Source: Casimicrobiaceae bacterium (GTDB lineage Bacteria; Pseudomonadota; Gammaproteobacteria; Burkholderiales; Casimicrobiaceae). Taken from it: a DNA stretch of 17,655 bases. A program made the translations under genes and the position numbers. The notes below the pieces were generated by a model. That model worked only from the letters and a program-made list of their open reading frames with translations. It was not told the DNA's origin and ran no database searches. The DNA lies in assembly GCA_955652025.1 (NCBI GenBank), contig CATPAO010000018.1:1-17655 (forward strand). Reading direction: 5' to 3'. Shown piece after piece: positions 7,681 through 14,494 of this stretch (its first letter is position 1; each line of letters starts with the position of its first letter).

Positions 7681-9288
7681 CTACATCCGGAACACGCCGA
7701 ATCGCGTCGGTGCTATCGGCGCGTTCAACGACGCCGAGATCGCGAGCCCGAGCACGCGCCGGGTATCGGCGGGATCGATGACCCCGTCGTCCCACAGCCG
7801 CGCGCTCGCATAGTACGGATGTCCCTCCTTCTCGTACTGGGCGCGGATCGGCGCCTTGAAATCGTCCTCCTCGGCGTCGCTCCAGCGGCCACCCTTCGCC
7901 TCGACCGCATCGCGGCGAATCGTCGCCAACACCGTGGCCGCCTGCTCGCCTCCCATGACCGAGATCCGCGCGTTCGGCCACATCCAGAGAAAACGCGGAT
8001 TGAACGCGCGGCCACACATACCATAGTTGCCCGCACCGTAGCTGCCGCCGATGATCACCGTGAACTTCGGCACTTGTGCGCACGCAACGGCCGTGACCAT
8101 TTTTGCGCCGTCCTTGGCGATGCCGCCGGACTCGTATTTTTTTCCGACCATGAAACCGGTGATGTTCTGCAGAAAGACGAGCGGGATGCTCCGCTGGCAG
8201 CACAGCTCGACGAAGTGCGCGCCTTTTTGCGCCGATTCGGAATAGAGCACGCCGTTGTTGCCGATGATCCCGACCGGATAGCCCCAGATCCGCGCGAACC
8301 CTGCGACGAGCGTCGACCCGTAGCGCGCTTTGAATTCGCCGAATTCGCTGCCGTCGACGATCCGCGCGATCACTTCGCGCACGTCGTAGGGTTTGCGGAT
8401 GTCGGATTGGATGACGCCATAGATCTCCTCCGCCGGATAGCGCGGCTCGACCGGTGGCGCGACCTCCAACGCCACGCGCTTTTTGCGGTTCAAGTTGCCG
8501 ACGATCTGCCGTGCGATCGCGAGCGCGTGATGATCGTCCTGCGCGAAGTGATCGACGACACCCGAGACGCGCGTGTGCACGTCGGCGCCGCCCAACTCCT
8601 CCGCGGTGACGATTTCGCCGGTGGCGGCCTTCACCAGCGGCGGGCCGCCCAGAAAAATCGTCCCCTGCTCGCGCACGATGATCGATTCGTCGGCCATCGC
8701 GGGCACGTAGGCGCCGCCGGCGGTGCAGGAGCCCATGACCACCGCGATTTGCGGAATGCCCTCGGCCGACATCGTCGCCTGGTTGTAGAAGATGCGGCCG
8801 AAATGGTCGCGGTCGGGAAACACGTCGTCCTGGTTCGGCAAGTTCGCGCCGCCAGAGTCGACCAGGTAGATGCACGGGAGTCCGTTCTGCCGTGCGATCT
8901 CCTGCGCGCGCAGATGCTTTTTCACCGTCAGCGGGTAATACGTGCCGCCTTTCACCGTCGCATCGTTGCACACGACAACGCATTCCTGCCCGGCGACGCG
9001 ACCGATGCCGGTGATGATGCCCGCCGCCGCGATGTTGTCGTCGTACACACCGTACGCGGCGAATTGCGACAACTCGAGAAACGAGCTTCCCGGATCGAGC
9101 AGCGTGCGCACGCGCTCCCGCGGCAGCAGCTTGCCGCGCGCCGCATGCTTCGCGCGCGCCGATTCGCCGCCTCCCTGTTCGATCAGCGCGACCTTGGCCC
9201 GCAAATCGGTAACCAGCGCCGCCATCGCGTCGCGATTCGCGGCGAACATCGCGTCGCGCGGGTTTAGCTTCGATTCGATGATGGGCAC
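7681..9288 (-). CDS. liuB: Methylcrotonyl-CoA carboxylase, carboxyltransferase beta subunit
   Basis: This 535-residue carboxyltransferase transfers the carboxyl group from biotin to 3-methylcrotonyl-CoA. Recognisable segments are [21 protein letters not shown] (64-84), [20 protein letters not shown] (113-132), [18 protein letters not shown] (152-169) and [13 protein letters not shown] (186-198). The C-terminal [16 protein letters not shown] and [14 protein letters not shown] stretches fit MCC better than propionyl-CoA carboxylase. The open frame runs 25 codons upstream into the exporter gene. The conserved start ([14 protein letters not shown]) fixes the initiation codon as GTG 9286-9288, with GAGGG ten bases upstream. 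It follows the exporter gene by 13 bases. It partners with the alpha subunit at 4122-6140. Confidence 0.95.
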   Translation of the reverse strand: MPIIESKLNPRDAMFAANRDAMAALVTDLRAKVALIEQGGGESARAKHAARGKLLPRERVRTLLDPGSSFLELSQFAAYGVYDDNIAAAGIITGIGRVAGQECVVVCNDATVKGGTYYPLTVKKHLRAQEIARQNGLPCIYLVDSGGANLPNQDDVFPDRDHFGRIFYNQATMSAEGIPQIAVVMGSCTAGGAYVPAMADESIIVREQGTIFLGGPPLVKAATGEIVTAEELGGADVHTRVSGVVDHFAQDDHHALAIARQIVGNLNRKKRVALEVAPPVEPRYPAEEIYGVIQSDIRKPYDVREVIARIVDGSEFGEFKARYGSTLVAGFARIWGYPVGIIGNNGVLYSESAQKGAHFVELCCQRSIPLVFLQNITGFMVGKKYESGGIAKDGAKMVTAVACAQVPKFTVIIGGSYGAGNYGMCGRAFNPRFLWMWPNARISVMGGEQAATVLATIRRDAVEAKGGRWSDAEEDDFKAPIRAQYEKEGHPYYASARLWDDGVIDPADTRRVLGLAISASLNAPIAPTRFGVFRM

Positions 9289-9298
9289 GGTGCGAGAG

Positions 9299-9303
9299 CC
9301 CTC
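9299..9303 (-). promoter_or_regulatory. Ribosome-binding site deciding the GTG start of liuB
   Basis: GAGGG on the minus strand, ten bases before GTG 9286-9288, overlaps the TGA stop of the exporter gene. It supports the GTG start over the longer open frame. Confidence 0.5.
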
Positions 9304-9943
9304 AGGAACGCGAGACGGTCGCGAGCCGCGCCGCCAGCAGGACGAATAACGCGCCCACCGCACCCGTCAGCCATCGCGACAGGCGCGCACTTTCGCGCAA
9401 CCCGCGACCGGCGCGGCTCGCCACCCAGGCGATCGAAAGGCTGACCAACAAGCCGTTGACATTGAACAGAGCGCCGAGCAGCACGAACGACCACGCCTTG
9501 GAGGGTGCATCGGCGGCGATGAACTGCGGCAGGAAGGCGAGGAAGAATAACGCCACTTTCGGATTGAAGACGTTGATCACAAAGGCTTCGCGGAAAATCT
9601 TTCCTGCCGACGCCAGCGGCAGCATGCGCGCCACGCCGCTCGCGTGTTTCGCCTTGAGGCTGCGCGCGAGCAGCCTGACGCCCGCGTAGAGTAGGTACCC
9701 GGCGCCGCACCATTTGATCGCCGCGAATGCTGTCGCGGACGTCGCGAGGAGCGCGGAGAGTCCGAGCGCCGCGGCAATCGTGTGCACAAAACAGCCGGCA
9801 ATCGCGCCGAACACTGCCGCAGCACCGTCGCGCATGCCTCCTGCCGCCGACCGCGCGACGAAATACGCCATGTCAGGTCCCGGCGTCACGTTCAGGAGCA
9901 GTCCTGCCGCGACGAACAGCCAGAGATCGTGGATGCCGGTCAT
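9302..9943 (-). CDS. LysE/RhtB family amino-acid exporter, copy 1
   Basis: This 213-residue inner-membrane exporter has the family N-terminus [25 protein letters not shown] with TPGPD at 20-24, an [12 protein letters not shown] helix near 56-67, and [21 protein letters not shown] with NPKVA at 127-131. About six transmembrane helices are expected. RhtB members export neutral amino acids such as leucine, threonine or homoserine; the substrate here is not determined. The ATG at 9941-9943 overlaps, as ATGA, the stop of a 27-codon leader frame inside repeat copy B. The G-run at the repeat's end (GTGGGGGG) lies 3 bases upstream and may act as its ribosome-binding site. An open frame continues upstream to 10003, but it is shadow sequence from the repeat. 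Confidence 0.9.
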   Translation of the reverse strand: MTGIHDLWLFVAAGLLLNVTPGPDMAYFVARSAAGGMRDGAAAVFGAIAGCFVHTIAAALGLSALLATSATAFAAIKWCGAGYLLYAGVRLLARSLKAKHASGVARMLPLASAGKIFREAFVINVFNPKVALFFLAFLPQFIAADAPSKAWSFVLLGALFNVNGLLVSLSIAWVASRAGRGLRESARLSRWLTGAVGALFVLLAARLATVSRS

Positions 9944-10023
9944 CGGCCCCCCACGCTCGCGGCTATCGCCGCTTCGCTGCCCCCGGAGGAGGTGCACCCG
10001 CACCTTGGCCCGGCGGTGCTCAT
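9940..10023 (-). CDS. Putative 27-codon leader ORF inside repeat copy B
   Basis: ATG 10021-10023 opens a 27-residue frame: MSTAGPRCGC, then [17 protein letters not shown]. Its TGA overlaps the exporter's ATG as ATGA. It reads the repeat in the same phase as copy A, whose product also begins MSTAGP and contains GGSxAA and SVG. It starts 5 bases after the glutathione transferase stop and lacks a clear ribosome-binding site. It could be a translated coupling leader or just an open frame in repeat DNA. The shared phase and the precise overlap are what argue for translation. Confidence 0.35.
   Translation of the reverse strand: MSTAGPRCGCTSSGGSEAAIAASVGGR
9947..10023 (-). repeat. Dispersed GC-rich repeat, copy B
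   Basis: Read on the minus strand it starts ATGAGCACCGCCGGGCC and AAGGTGCGG exactly as copy A, but lacks 5 bases between these blocks. It then diverges over a short pyrimidine-rich stretch and ends CGGGGGCAGCG-AGCGGCG, AGCC and AGCGTGGGGGG. It fills nearly all of the 85-base gap between the glutathione transferase gene and the first exporter gene, in the same orientation as those genes. Confidence 0.85.
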
Positions 10024-10028
10024 CGGAT

Positions 10029-10673
10029 TCACGGCGCCGCCGGACGCGGATGGCCGGGCATCAGCTCGTACGGATGCGTCCAGCGGGGCAGCGCGCGGAT
10101 CCGGAGGAGCCAATCGCGCAGATGCGGAAAGTCGTTCCAGTCGACACCGATCTCCTCCGGCCAAAACAGATAGCCACACAACGAGACGTCGGCGATCGTC
10201 GGCCGGTCGCCGATCACGAACCCGCGACCGTCGAGGTGCGCATTCAGCACGCCCCACGACGTTTCGGCGCGGCGGCGGAATTCTTCCATCACGGTACGGT
10301 CCGGATCCTTGACGAACGTGCGCATGAAGCGATACGTCGCCGTATAGCTCGTCAGCTTGTGGTTGTCGAACAGGATCCAGCGCAAGATCTCGCGGCGCTC
10401 GTCACCGTTCGCGGCGCCGAATTTGCCGGTCTTCTCCGCGACGTAGTCGAGGATCACGCCGGATTGAGACAGGCGGCGTCCTTCATGCAGGAGCAGCGGC
10501 ACTTCGCCCATGACGTTGATTGCGCGATAAGCGGGCGCGCGCGTCTCGCCGTTGAAATAATCGACGAACCGCGCTCGCCAGTCCGCGCCGGCCAGTTGCA
10601 GCATCAGCGCGGCCTTGTACGCGTTGCCCGATTGGGCAAAGCAATACAGCGTGTATTCGGGTGTCGCTGCCAT
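10029..10673 (-). CDS. Glutathione S-transferase family protein
   Basis: This 214-residue soluble GST has an N-terminal thioredoxin-like domain: YTLYCFAQSGNAYKAALML with a candidate catalytic Ser15, the cis-proline loop GEVPLLL (about 56-62), and the glutathione gamma-glutamyl contact QSGVILDYV (about 70-78). A helical C-terminal domain contains the N-capping segment RPTIADVSLCGYLF and ends WTHPYELMPGHP. Length is normal. It begins 9 bases after the VOC gene. Together with the neighbouring VOC protein and the DsbA-fold isomerase it forms a thiol-linked trio inside the liu operon, plausibly conjugating or rearranging electrophilic intermediates. No substrate can be read from the sequence. Confidence 0.9.
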   Translation of the reverse strand: MAATPEYTLYCFAQSGNAYKAALMLQLAGADWRARFVDYFNGETRAPAYRAINVMGEVPLLLHEGRRLSQSGVILDYVAEKTGKFGAANGDERREILRWILFDNHKLTSYTATYRFMRTFVKDPDRTVMEEFRRRAETSWGVLNAHLDGRGFVIGDRPTIADVSLCGYLFWPEEIGVDWNDFPHLRDWLLRIRALPRWTHPYELMPGHPRPAAP

Positions 10674-10682
10674 GGCGTCCGA

Positions 10683-11084
10683 TCAGGCCGGCCGAGGCGG
10701 CGGCGGCAGCGGCGACCACAACTCGACTAAGTGTCCCGCGGGATCCTTCAGATGCGCGACGCGCTGGACCCATGCCGCCTGATCGTGCGGAGCCGAGAGG
10801 AGCGGAATTCCGGCGAGCTTCACGCGCGCCGCGGCGGCGTCGACGTTCTCGACGCGCAGGCAAAGAATCACGTCGTCGCCCGTGCACGTCGCAACCGCGG
10901 TGCGGAGCACGCCTTGCATCAGATCGGTCTTGTAGAACGCAAGGCGCGCTCCGGGCGTCTCGAACTCAGCATAGACGCCGGGCACATCGACGGCGAGCCT
11001 CAATCTCAGCACGTCGCGATAGAAATGCAGCACCGGGCCGAAGTCGGCGACGAGGAAACGGATGTGGCTCAACGCTGTCGTCAT
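10683..11084 (-). CDS. VOC (glyoxalase/dioxygenase fold) protein
   Basis: This 133-residue VOC-superfamily protein has two beta-alpha-beta-beta-beta modules: SHIRFLVADFGPVLHFYRDVLRLRL (6-30) with likely metal ligand His7, then EFETPGARLAFY, then CLRVENVDAAAARVKLAGIP (75-94) and HLKDPAGHLVELWSP (111-125) with likely ligand Glu121. The superfamily includes glyoxalase I, extradiol dioxygenases and epimerases such as methylmalonyl-CoA epimerase. This one is too generic to assign. The ATG at 11082-11084 fits the family start. A much longer open frame upstream is shadow of the isomerase gene. It starts 8 bases after the isomerase stop. The proline-rich end PLPPPPRPA is unconserved. Confidence 0.85.
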   Translation of the reverse strand: MTTALSHIRFLVADFGPVLHFYRDVLRLRLAVDVPGVYAEFETPGARLAFYKTDLMQGVLRTAVATCTGDDVILCLRVENVDAAAARVKLAGIPLLSAPHDQAAWVQRVAHLKDPAGHLVELWSPLPPPPRPA

Positions 11085-11092
11085 CGAGGGCG

Positions 11093-11698
11093 TCAAAACG
11101 CTCCGGTCGCGAGCCAACGCTCGACCTGGTCGAATCGGTCGAGCCCCCAGAATGGCTCGCCGTCGACGAAGACGAACGGCGACCCGAACACGCCGCGGGC
11201 GATGGCGCCGCCGACTTCGCGCCTCAACGCATCCTTGATCGCGACGTCGTCGATGGCGGCGCGGGAGAGCGCGCGGTCGGCGCCGGCGCCGGCCGCGATA
11301 TCGGCCGCGACGTCGGCATTGGAAATATCCCGATCCTCCGCAAAATATCCGTGGTAGAGCGCCTTCGCAACGCGCACGGCCAGCGCCGGATCGCGCGCCT
11401 TCGCCCACAATGTGATGCGTGCGGCGGCGTGCGTGGACACGGGAAACACCGAGGGCATGCGGAAATCGTCGATACCGTAAAAGCGGGCACTCCGCAGCAT
11501 GTCCCGCTTTGAATAGTCGCCCTTGAGCGGAATGGCGGTCAGCGGCGCCCCTCCGGTCTGCTTGAACGCGACGCCGAGCAGCATCGGCCGCCAATCCGCC
11601 GTGCGGCCGTATTTCGCCGCCACTGCGTCGATCTTGTGCGAGGCGAGGTAGCCGTACGGCGAGGAAAAATCGAAGTAGAACTCGACCGGCGCGCTCAC
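11093..11698 (-). CDS. 2-hydroxychromene-2-carboxylate isomerase family protein (DsbA fold), copy 2
   Basis: This 201-residue kappa-GST-like protein starts with VEFYFDFSSPYGYLASHKID, which includes the glutathione-contact Ser13 before Pro14. It carries RPMLLGVAFKQTGG (about 37-50), AKALYHGYFAEDRDISN, and the C-terminal GVFGSPFVFVDGEPFWGLDRFDQVERWL. It is a closer match to classical HCCA isomerases than the copy at 1381-2067. The family start is a GTG at 11696-11698, supported by AGGGGG seven bases upstream; no suitable ATG exists. The GTG overlaps the stop of a 33-codon frame (GTGA). The gene is followed closely by the VOC and GST genes. The true substrate in this context is unknown. Confidence 0.9.
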   Translation of the reverse strand: MSAPVEFYFDFSSPYGYLASHKIDAVAAKYGRTADWRPMLLGVAFKQTGGAPLTAIPLKGDYSKRDMLRSARFYGIDDFRMPSVFPVSTHAAARITLWAKARDPALAVRVAKALYHGYFAEDRDISNADVAADIAAGAGADRALSRAAIDDVAIKDALRREVGGAIARGVFGSPFVFVDGEPFWGLDRFDQVERWLATGAF

Positions 11699-11796
11699 TC
11701 TGTTGCCCCCTGACGCGGATTCGATGATGGCCCCGACCGCGTCGCCATGATGCAGCGAATTCGATTCATCGTATAGGCCCGCGCGCCGGCACGCAT
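11695..11796 (-). CDS. Putative 33-codon ORF coupled on both sides
   Basis: The largest gap in the operon (97 bases between the acyl-CoA dehydrogenase stop and the isomerase GTG) holds a complete frame starting MRAGARAYTMNRIRC and ending RQGATE. Its ATG shares a base with the dehydrogenase stop (TGATG), and its TGA overlaps the isomerase start (GTGA), the same coupling style as its neighbours. The peptide is basic, with no recognisable domain. The gap is a multiple-of-three fit that could arise by chance in GC-rich DNA. A TATACG near 11771 resembles a -10 box but has no convincing -35 partner. Confidence 0.3.
   Translation of the reverse strand: MRAGARAYTMNRIRCIMATRSGPSSNPRQGATE
11706..11711 (-). 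promoter_or_regulatory. Ribosome-binding site deciding the GTG start of the second isomerase
   Basis: AGGGGG on the minus strand lies seven bases before GTG 11696-11698. It supports that start over the longer open frame reaching 11905, which is a shadow of the acyl-CoA dehydrogenase gene. Confidence 0.55.
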
Positions 11797-12926
11797 CACG
11801 CGAGCGCGCGGCCGATGACCAGCCGCTGGATGTCGCTCGTGCCCTCGTAGATCTGGCATACGCGCACGTCGCGATAGATCCGTTCGACCGGAAAATCGGC
11901 GACATAGCCGTAGCCGCCGTGAACCTGCAGCGCTCTCGAGCAGACTCGCTCGGCCATTTCGGACGCGAACAGCTTGGCCATCGACGCTTCCTTCAAGCAC
12001 GGCTCGCCCGCGTCGCGGAGCGCCGCGGCGTGCCAGATCAATTGACGGGCCGCCTCGATTTCGACCGCCATGTCGGCGAGCCTGAAATTGACCGCCTGAT
12101 GCTCGATGATCGGCTTCGCGAACGCGCGCCGGTCTCGCGCATAGGCGAGCGCCGCATCGAAGGCGGCACGCGCCATGCCGACCGCCTGCGCGGCGATGCC
12201 GATCCGGCCCGCTTCCAGATTGGCGAGCGCGATCTTGTAGCCGTCGCCGTCGCGGCCGAGCAGATTCGCGGCCGGCACTTCGCAATCCTCGTACAGAATT
12301 TGCGCGGTGTCCGACGCGCGCTGCCCGAGCTTGTCCTCGACGCGGGCGACGACGTAGCCGGGCGAATTCGTGTCGACGATGAACCCCGAGATTCCCTTCT
12401 TTCCCGCGGCCTTGTCGGTGACGGCGAACACGACGGCGACGTCGGCGTTCTTACCGGTCGTGATGAATTGCTTGACGCCGTTCAGCACATAACGATCGCC
12501 GCGCCTTTCCGCGCGCGTCACGATCGCGGCGGCGTCGGAGCCGGCCTGCGGCTCGGTCAGGCAGAAGCAGCCGAACCAGTCGCCGCGAGCGAGCGGGCGC
12601 AGATATTTCTCTTTTTGGGCATCGGTGCCGAACAGATCGATCGGCCCGCAAACGACCGAGTTCTGTACGCTGACGATCGTCGACGTCGCGCCGTCGCCGG
12701 CCGCAATCTCTTCCAGCGCCACGGCGAGCGACATGTAATCCATGTTCGCGCCGTCCCATCGCTCGGGAACAACGATGCCAAGCGCGCCGAGTTTCCCCAA
12801 CGCGTGCAGCGCCTCGCGCGGAAACGTGTGCTCGCGATCCCAGCGCGCCGCGTGCGGCGCGAGCTCGTCCCGCGCGAACGCGTGCATCGTGTCCCGCACC
12901 TGCTGCTGCTCGGGAGAGAGGCGCAT
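11796..12926 (-). CDS. Acyl-CoA dehydrogenase, short-chain (butyryl-CoA) type
   Basis: This is a 376-residue FAD flavoenzyme. CLTEPQAGSDA (122-132) and GVKQFITTGKNAD (150-162) bind FAD and substrate. The C-terminal QVHGGYGYVADFPVERIYRD (334-353) and QIYEGTSDIQRLVIGR (358-373) are typical. Glu361 in YEGTSD sits where short- and medium-chain dehydrogenases keep the catalytic base. That separates it from the isovaleryl-CoA dehydrogenase at 15932-17098, which has alanine there. It likely oxidises a short straight or branched acyl-CoA (butyryl- or 2-methylbutyryl-CoA), passing electrons to ETF, which is not encoded here. The ATG lies one base after the EamA stop. A longer open frame reaching 13247 is a shadow. 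Confidence 0.93.
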   Translation of the reverse strand: MRLSPEQQQVRDTMHAFARDELAPHAARWDREHTFPREALHALGKLGALGIVVPERWDGANMDYMSLAVALEEIAAGDGATSTIVSVQNSVVCGPIDLFGTDAQKEKYLRPLARGDWFGCFCLTEPQAGSDAAAIVTRAERRGDRYVLNGVKQFITTGKNADVAVVFAVTDKAAGKKGISGFIVDTNSPGYVVARVEDKLGQRASDTAQILYEDCEVPAANLLGRDGDGYKIALANLEAGRIGIAAQAVGMARAAFDAALAYARDRRAFAKPIIEHQAVNFRLADMAVEIEAARQLIWHAAALRDAGEPCLKEASMAKLFASEMAERVCSRALQVHGGYGYVADFPVERIYRDVRVCQIYEGTSDIQRLVIGRALA

Positions 12927-12927
12927 G

Positions 12928-13832
12928 TCAGTGGGGATGCGCGCAGGCCGGCGCGGGTGTGGTGGCCGGCGGCCGGTTGATGATCCAGACGCCGGCGACG
13001 ACGAGTGCGGCGCCGGCCAGCATCGGCGCCGTGATCTTCTCGCCGAGCAACAGCGCGCCAAGCGCAATGGCCGCCACGGGAACAAGGTTGATGAAGATTG
13101 CCGCGCGCGCCGGACCGAGCTGCTGCACGCCTTCGAGGAACCAGACGAACGCGACCGCCGTGCGAAGCGTTCCCATGTAGACGATCGCGATCCACGCTTT
13201 GCCTGAGACGTGCGGAAGGCCGAGCTCGCCGCGCACGAGCACCGCAACGCCGAGCATGGCCGCGCCGGTGAGCGCCGCGGACGTCGTGACGGCGAGCGGC
13301 GAGACGCCGGTAAGCCTCTTGCCGATCAGCGTGTACGCAGCCCACGACAGCACGCAGCCCACCAGCAGTAGCTCGCCGATGCCCACGCCGCCATCGAACA
13401 GCTTCAGTGGGTTGCCGCCGGAGAGTTCGATCGCCACACCAAGGAGCGCAAGCGCCACACCGGCAATCTTGGGCAGCGTCAGCGGCTCGTGCAGGAATAG
13501 TGCGGCGCCCAACATAGTCGCCGCGGGATTGAGCGCGATGATGAGCGCGCCGCGCGAGGCGGGCACAGTCTCGAGGCCGGCCATGAAGCAGAGGTTGTAT
13601 CCGACCACGCCCGTCAGCGCCATCAGCACGACGCGGATCCACCGCCCGGTGTCGAGCTTCGCACGTGGCCTTCGCGCACCAGCAGCATGACGACCAGCAC
13701 GACCGCCGCCACGACATGGCGCCACAGCGCCGCCGTCGGCGCTGACATCTCCGGCGCCGCGACGCGCCCGGCGACGAGCGTCCCGCCCCAGATGACCGCG
13801 ACCAGCGTGAGCTTGACGACGATCGCAGTCAT
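12928..13832 (-). pseudogene. EamA-family (drug/metabolite) transporter, interrupted by a frameshift
   Basis: Two frames together make one EamA transporter of about 301 residues. The first, from ATG 13830-13832, reads MTAIVVKLTLVAVIWGGTLV through VVMLLVREGHV. The second continues KLDTGRWIRVVLMALTGVVGY and on through a second EamA repeat (GELLLVGCVLSWAAYTLIGK, FINLVPVAAIALGALLLGEK) to the TGA at 12928. Restoring one base near 13661 joins REGHV to KLDTGRW and makes the length a multiple of three. There is no homopolymer or slippery heptamer at the junction, so it is a one-base deletion: a real mutation or a sequencing error. As written only the C-terminal 80 per cent is in one frame. Ten helices are expected in the intact protein, a likely metabolite exporter. 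Confidence 0.85.
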
Positions 13833-13852
13833 TTCGCGCTTTGGCCGCGTCC

Positions 13853-14494
13853 CTAGTCCCGCGCCTGGACCACCAGGCGCGCGGCCAGCGCGGCGAACAC
13901 GCCCGCCAGCGCGCGCCTCGACCAGCGGCTCCATCCGGGTCGTCGCGCGAACCAGCGGCGCAAACCAGTCGCAGCGAACACGCAGACCGAATCGCCAGCC
14001 ACGACGATGACGAGCTGCGTCACCGCGAGCACGAGGCTCTGCAGCAGCACACTACCGCGCACGGGGTCGACGAACTGAGGAAACAGCGCGAGCTGGAACA
14101 CGGCCACCTTCGGGTTCAGCACCGCCGTGAGCAGCCCCTGCCGATACATTTGCATGGGCGCGGACGGCGGCGGCGCCGCGCCGGGCGCGCGCTCGTCACC
14201 CGCGCGCCACGTCACGATCGCGAGCCAGGCGAGATAGATCGCACCCGCCCAGCGCACGACTTCGTAGGCGAGCGGCACCGCGGCGAGCAGCGCCGACAGG
14301 CCGAGCGCCGCCGCGATCGCGTGCAACGCAAACCCGGTGGACGTGCCCGCGAGTGAGACGAAGCCCGCAGCGCGCCCCTGCGCCAGCGTGCGCGAAACGA
14401 GAAACAGCATGTTCGGCCCCGGCGTCGCGGCGAGTGCGGCGCACGCCAGGCAGAACAGGAGCCATGTGTCGAGTGGGATGAGCGCTGGCGCCAT
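13853..14494 (-). CDS. LysE/RhtB family amino-acid exporter, copy 2
   Basis: This is a 213-residue membrane exporter, the same length as copy 1 at 9302-9943. TWLLFCLACAALAATPGPNMLFLVSRT carries the TPGPN motif at 24-28. [25 protein letters not shown] follows, then a Pro-rich cytoplasmic loop (GAAPPPSAP), and LLTAVLNPKVAVFQLALFPQFV with the NPKVA motif. The [12 protein letters not shown] block is shared exactly with copy 1, but the rest differs widely, so these are old paralogues and not a recent duplication. The ATG at 14492-14494 shares a base with the thiolase stop (TGATG), which fixes the start against a 50-codon longer frame. Substrate unknown; neutral amino acids are usual for the family. 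Confidence 0.9.
   Translation of the reverse strand: MAPALIPLDTWLLFCLACAALAATPGPNMLFLVSRTLAQGRAAGFVSLAGTSTGFALHAIAAALGLSALLAAVPLAYEVVRWAGAIYLAWLAIVTWRAGDERAPGAAPPPSAPMQMYRQGLLTAVLNPKVAVFQLALFPQFVDPVRGSVLLQSLVLAVTQLVIVVAGDSVCVFAATGLRRWFARRPGWSRWSRRALAGVFAALAARLVVQARD

Noticed and set aside
7414..9267. A 617-codon plus-strand open frame opposite liuB
   Set aside because: It has no family similarity, is rich in Arg/His/Asp as expected from the antisense of GC-rich coding DNA, and covers a well-conserved carboxyltransferase gene.
9281..11724. Short match (GATTCGATGATGG) shared by the liuB start and the 11711-11724 region
   Set aside because: Thirteen bases built from common words of this genome; no further similarity flanks it.
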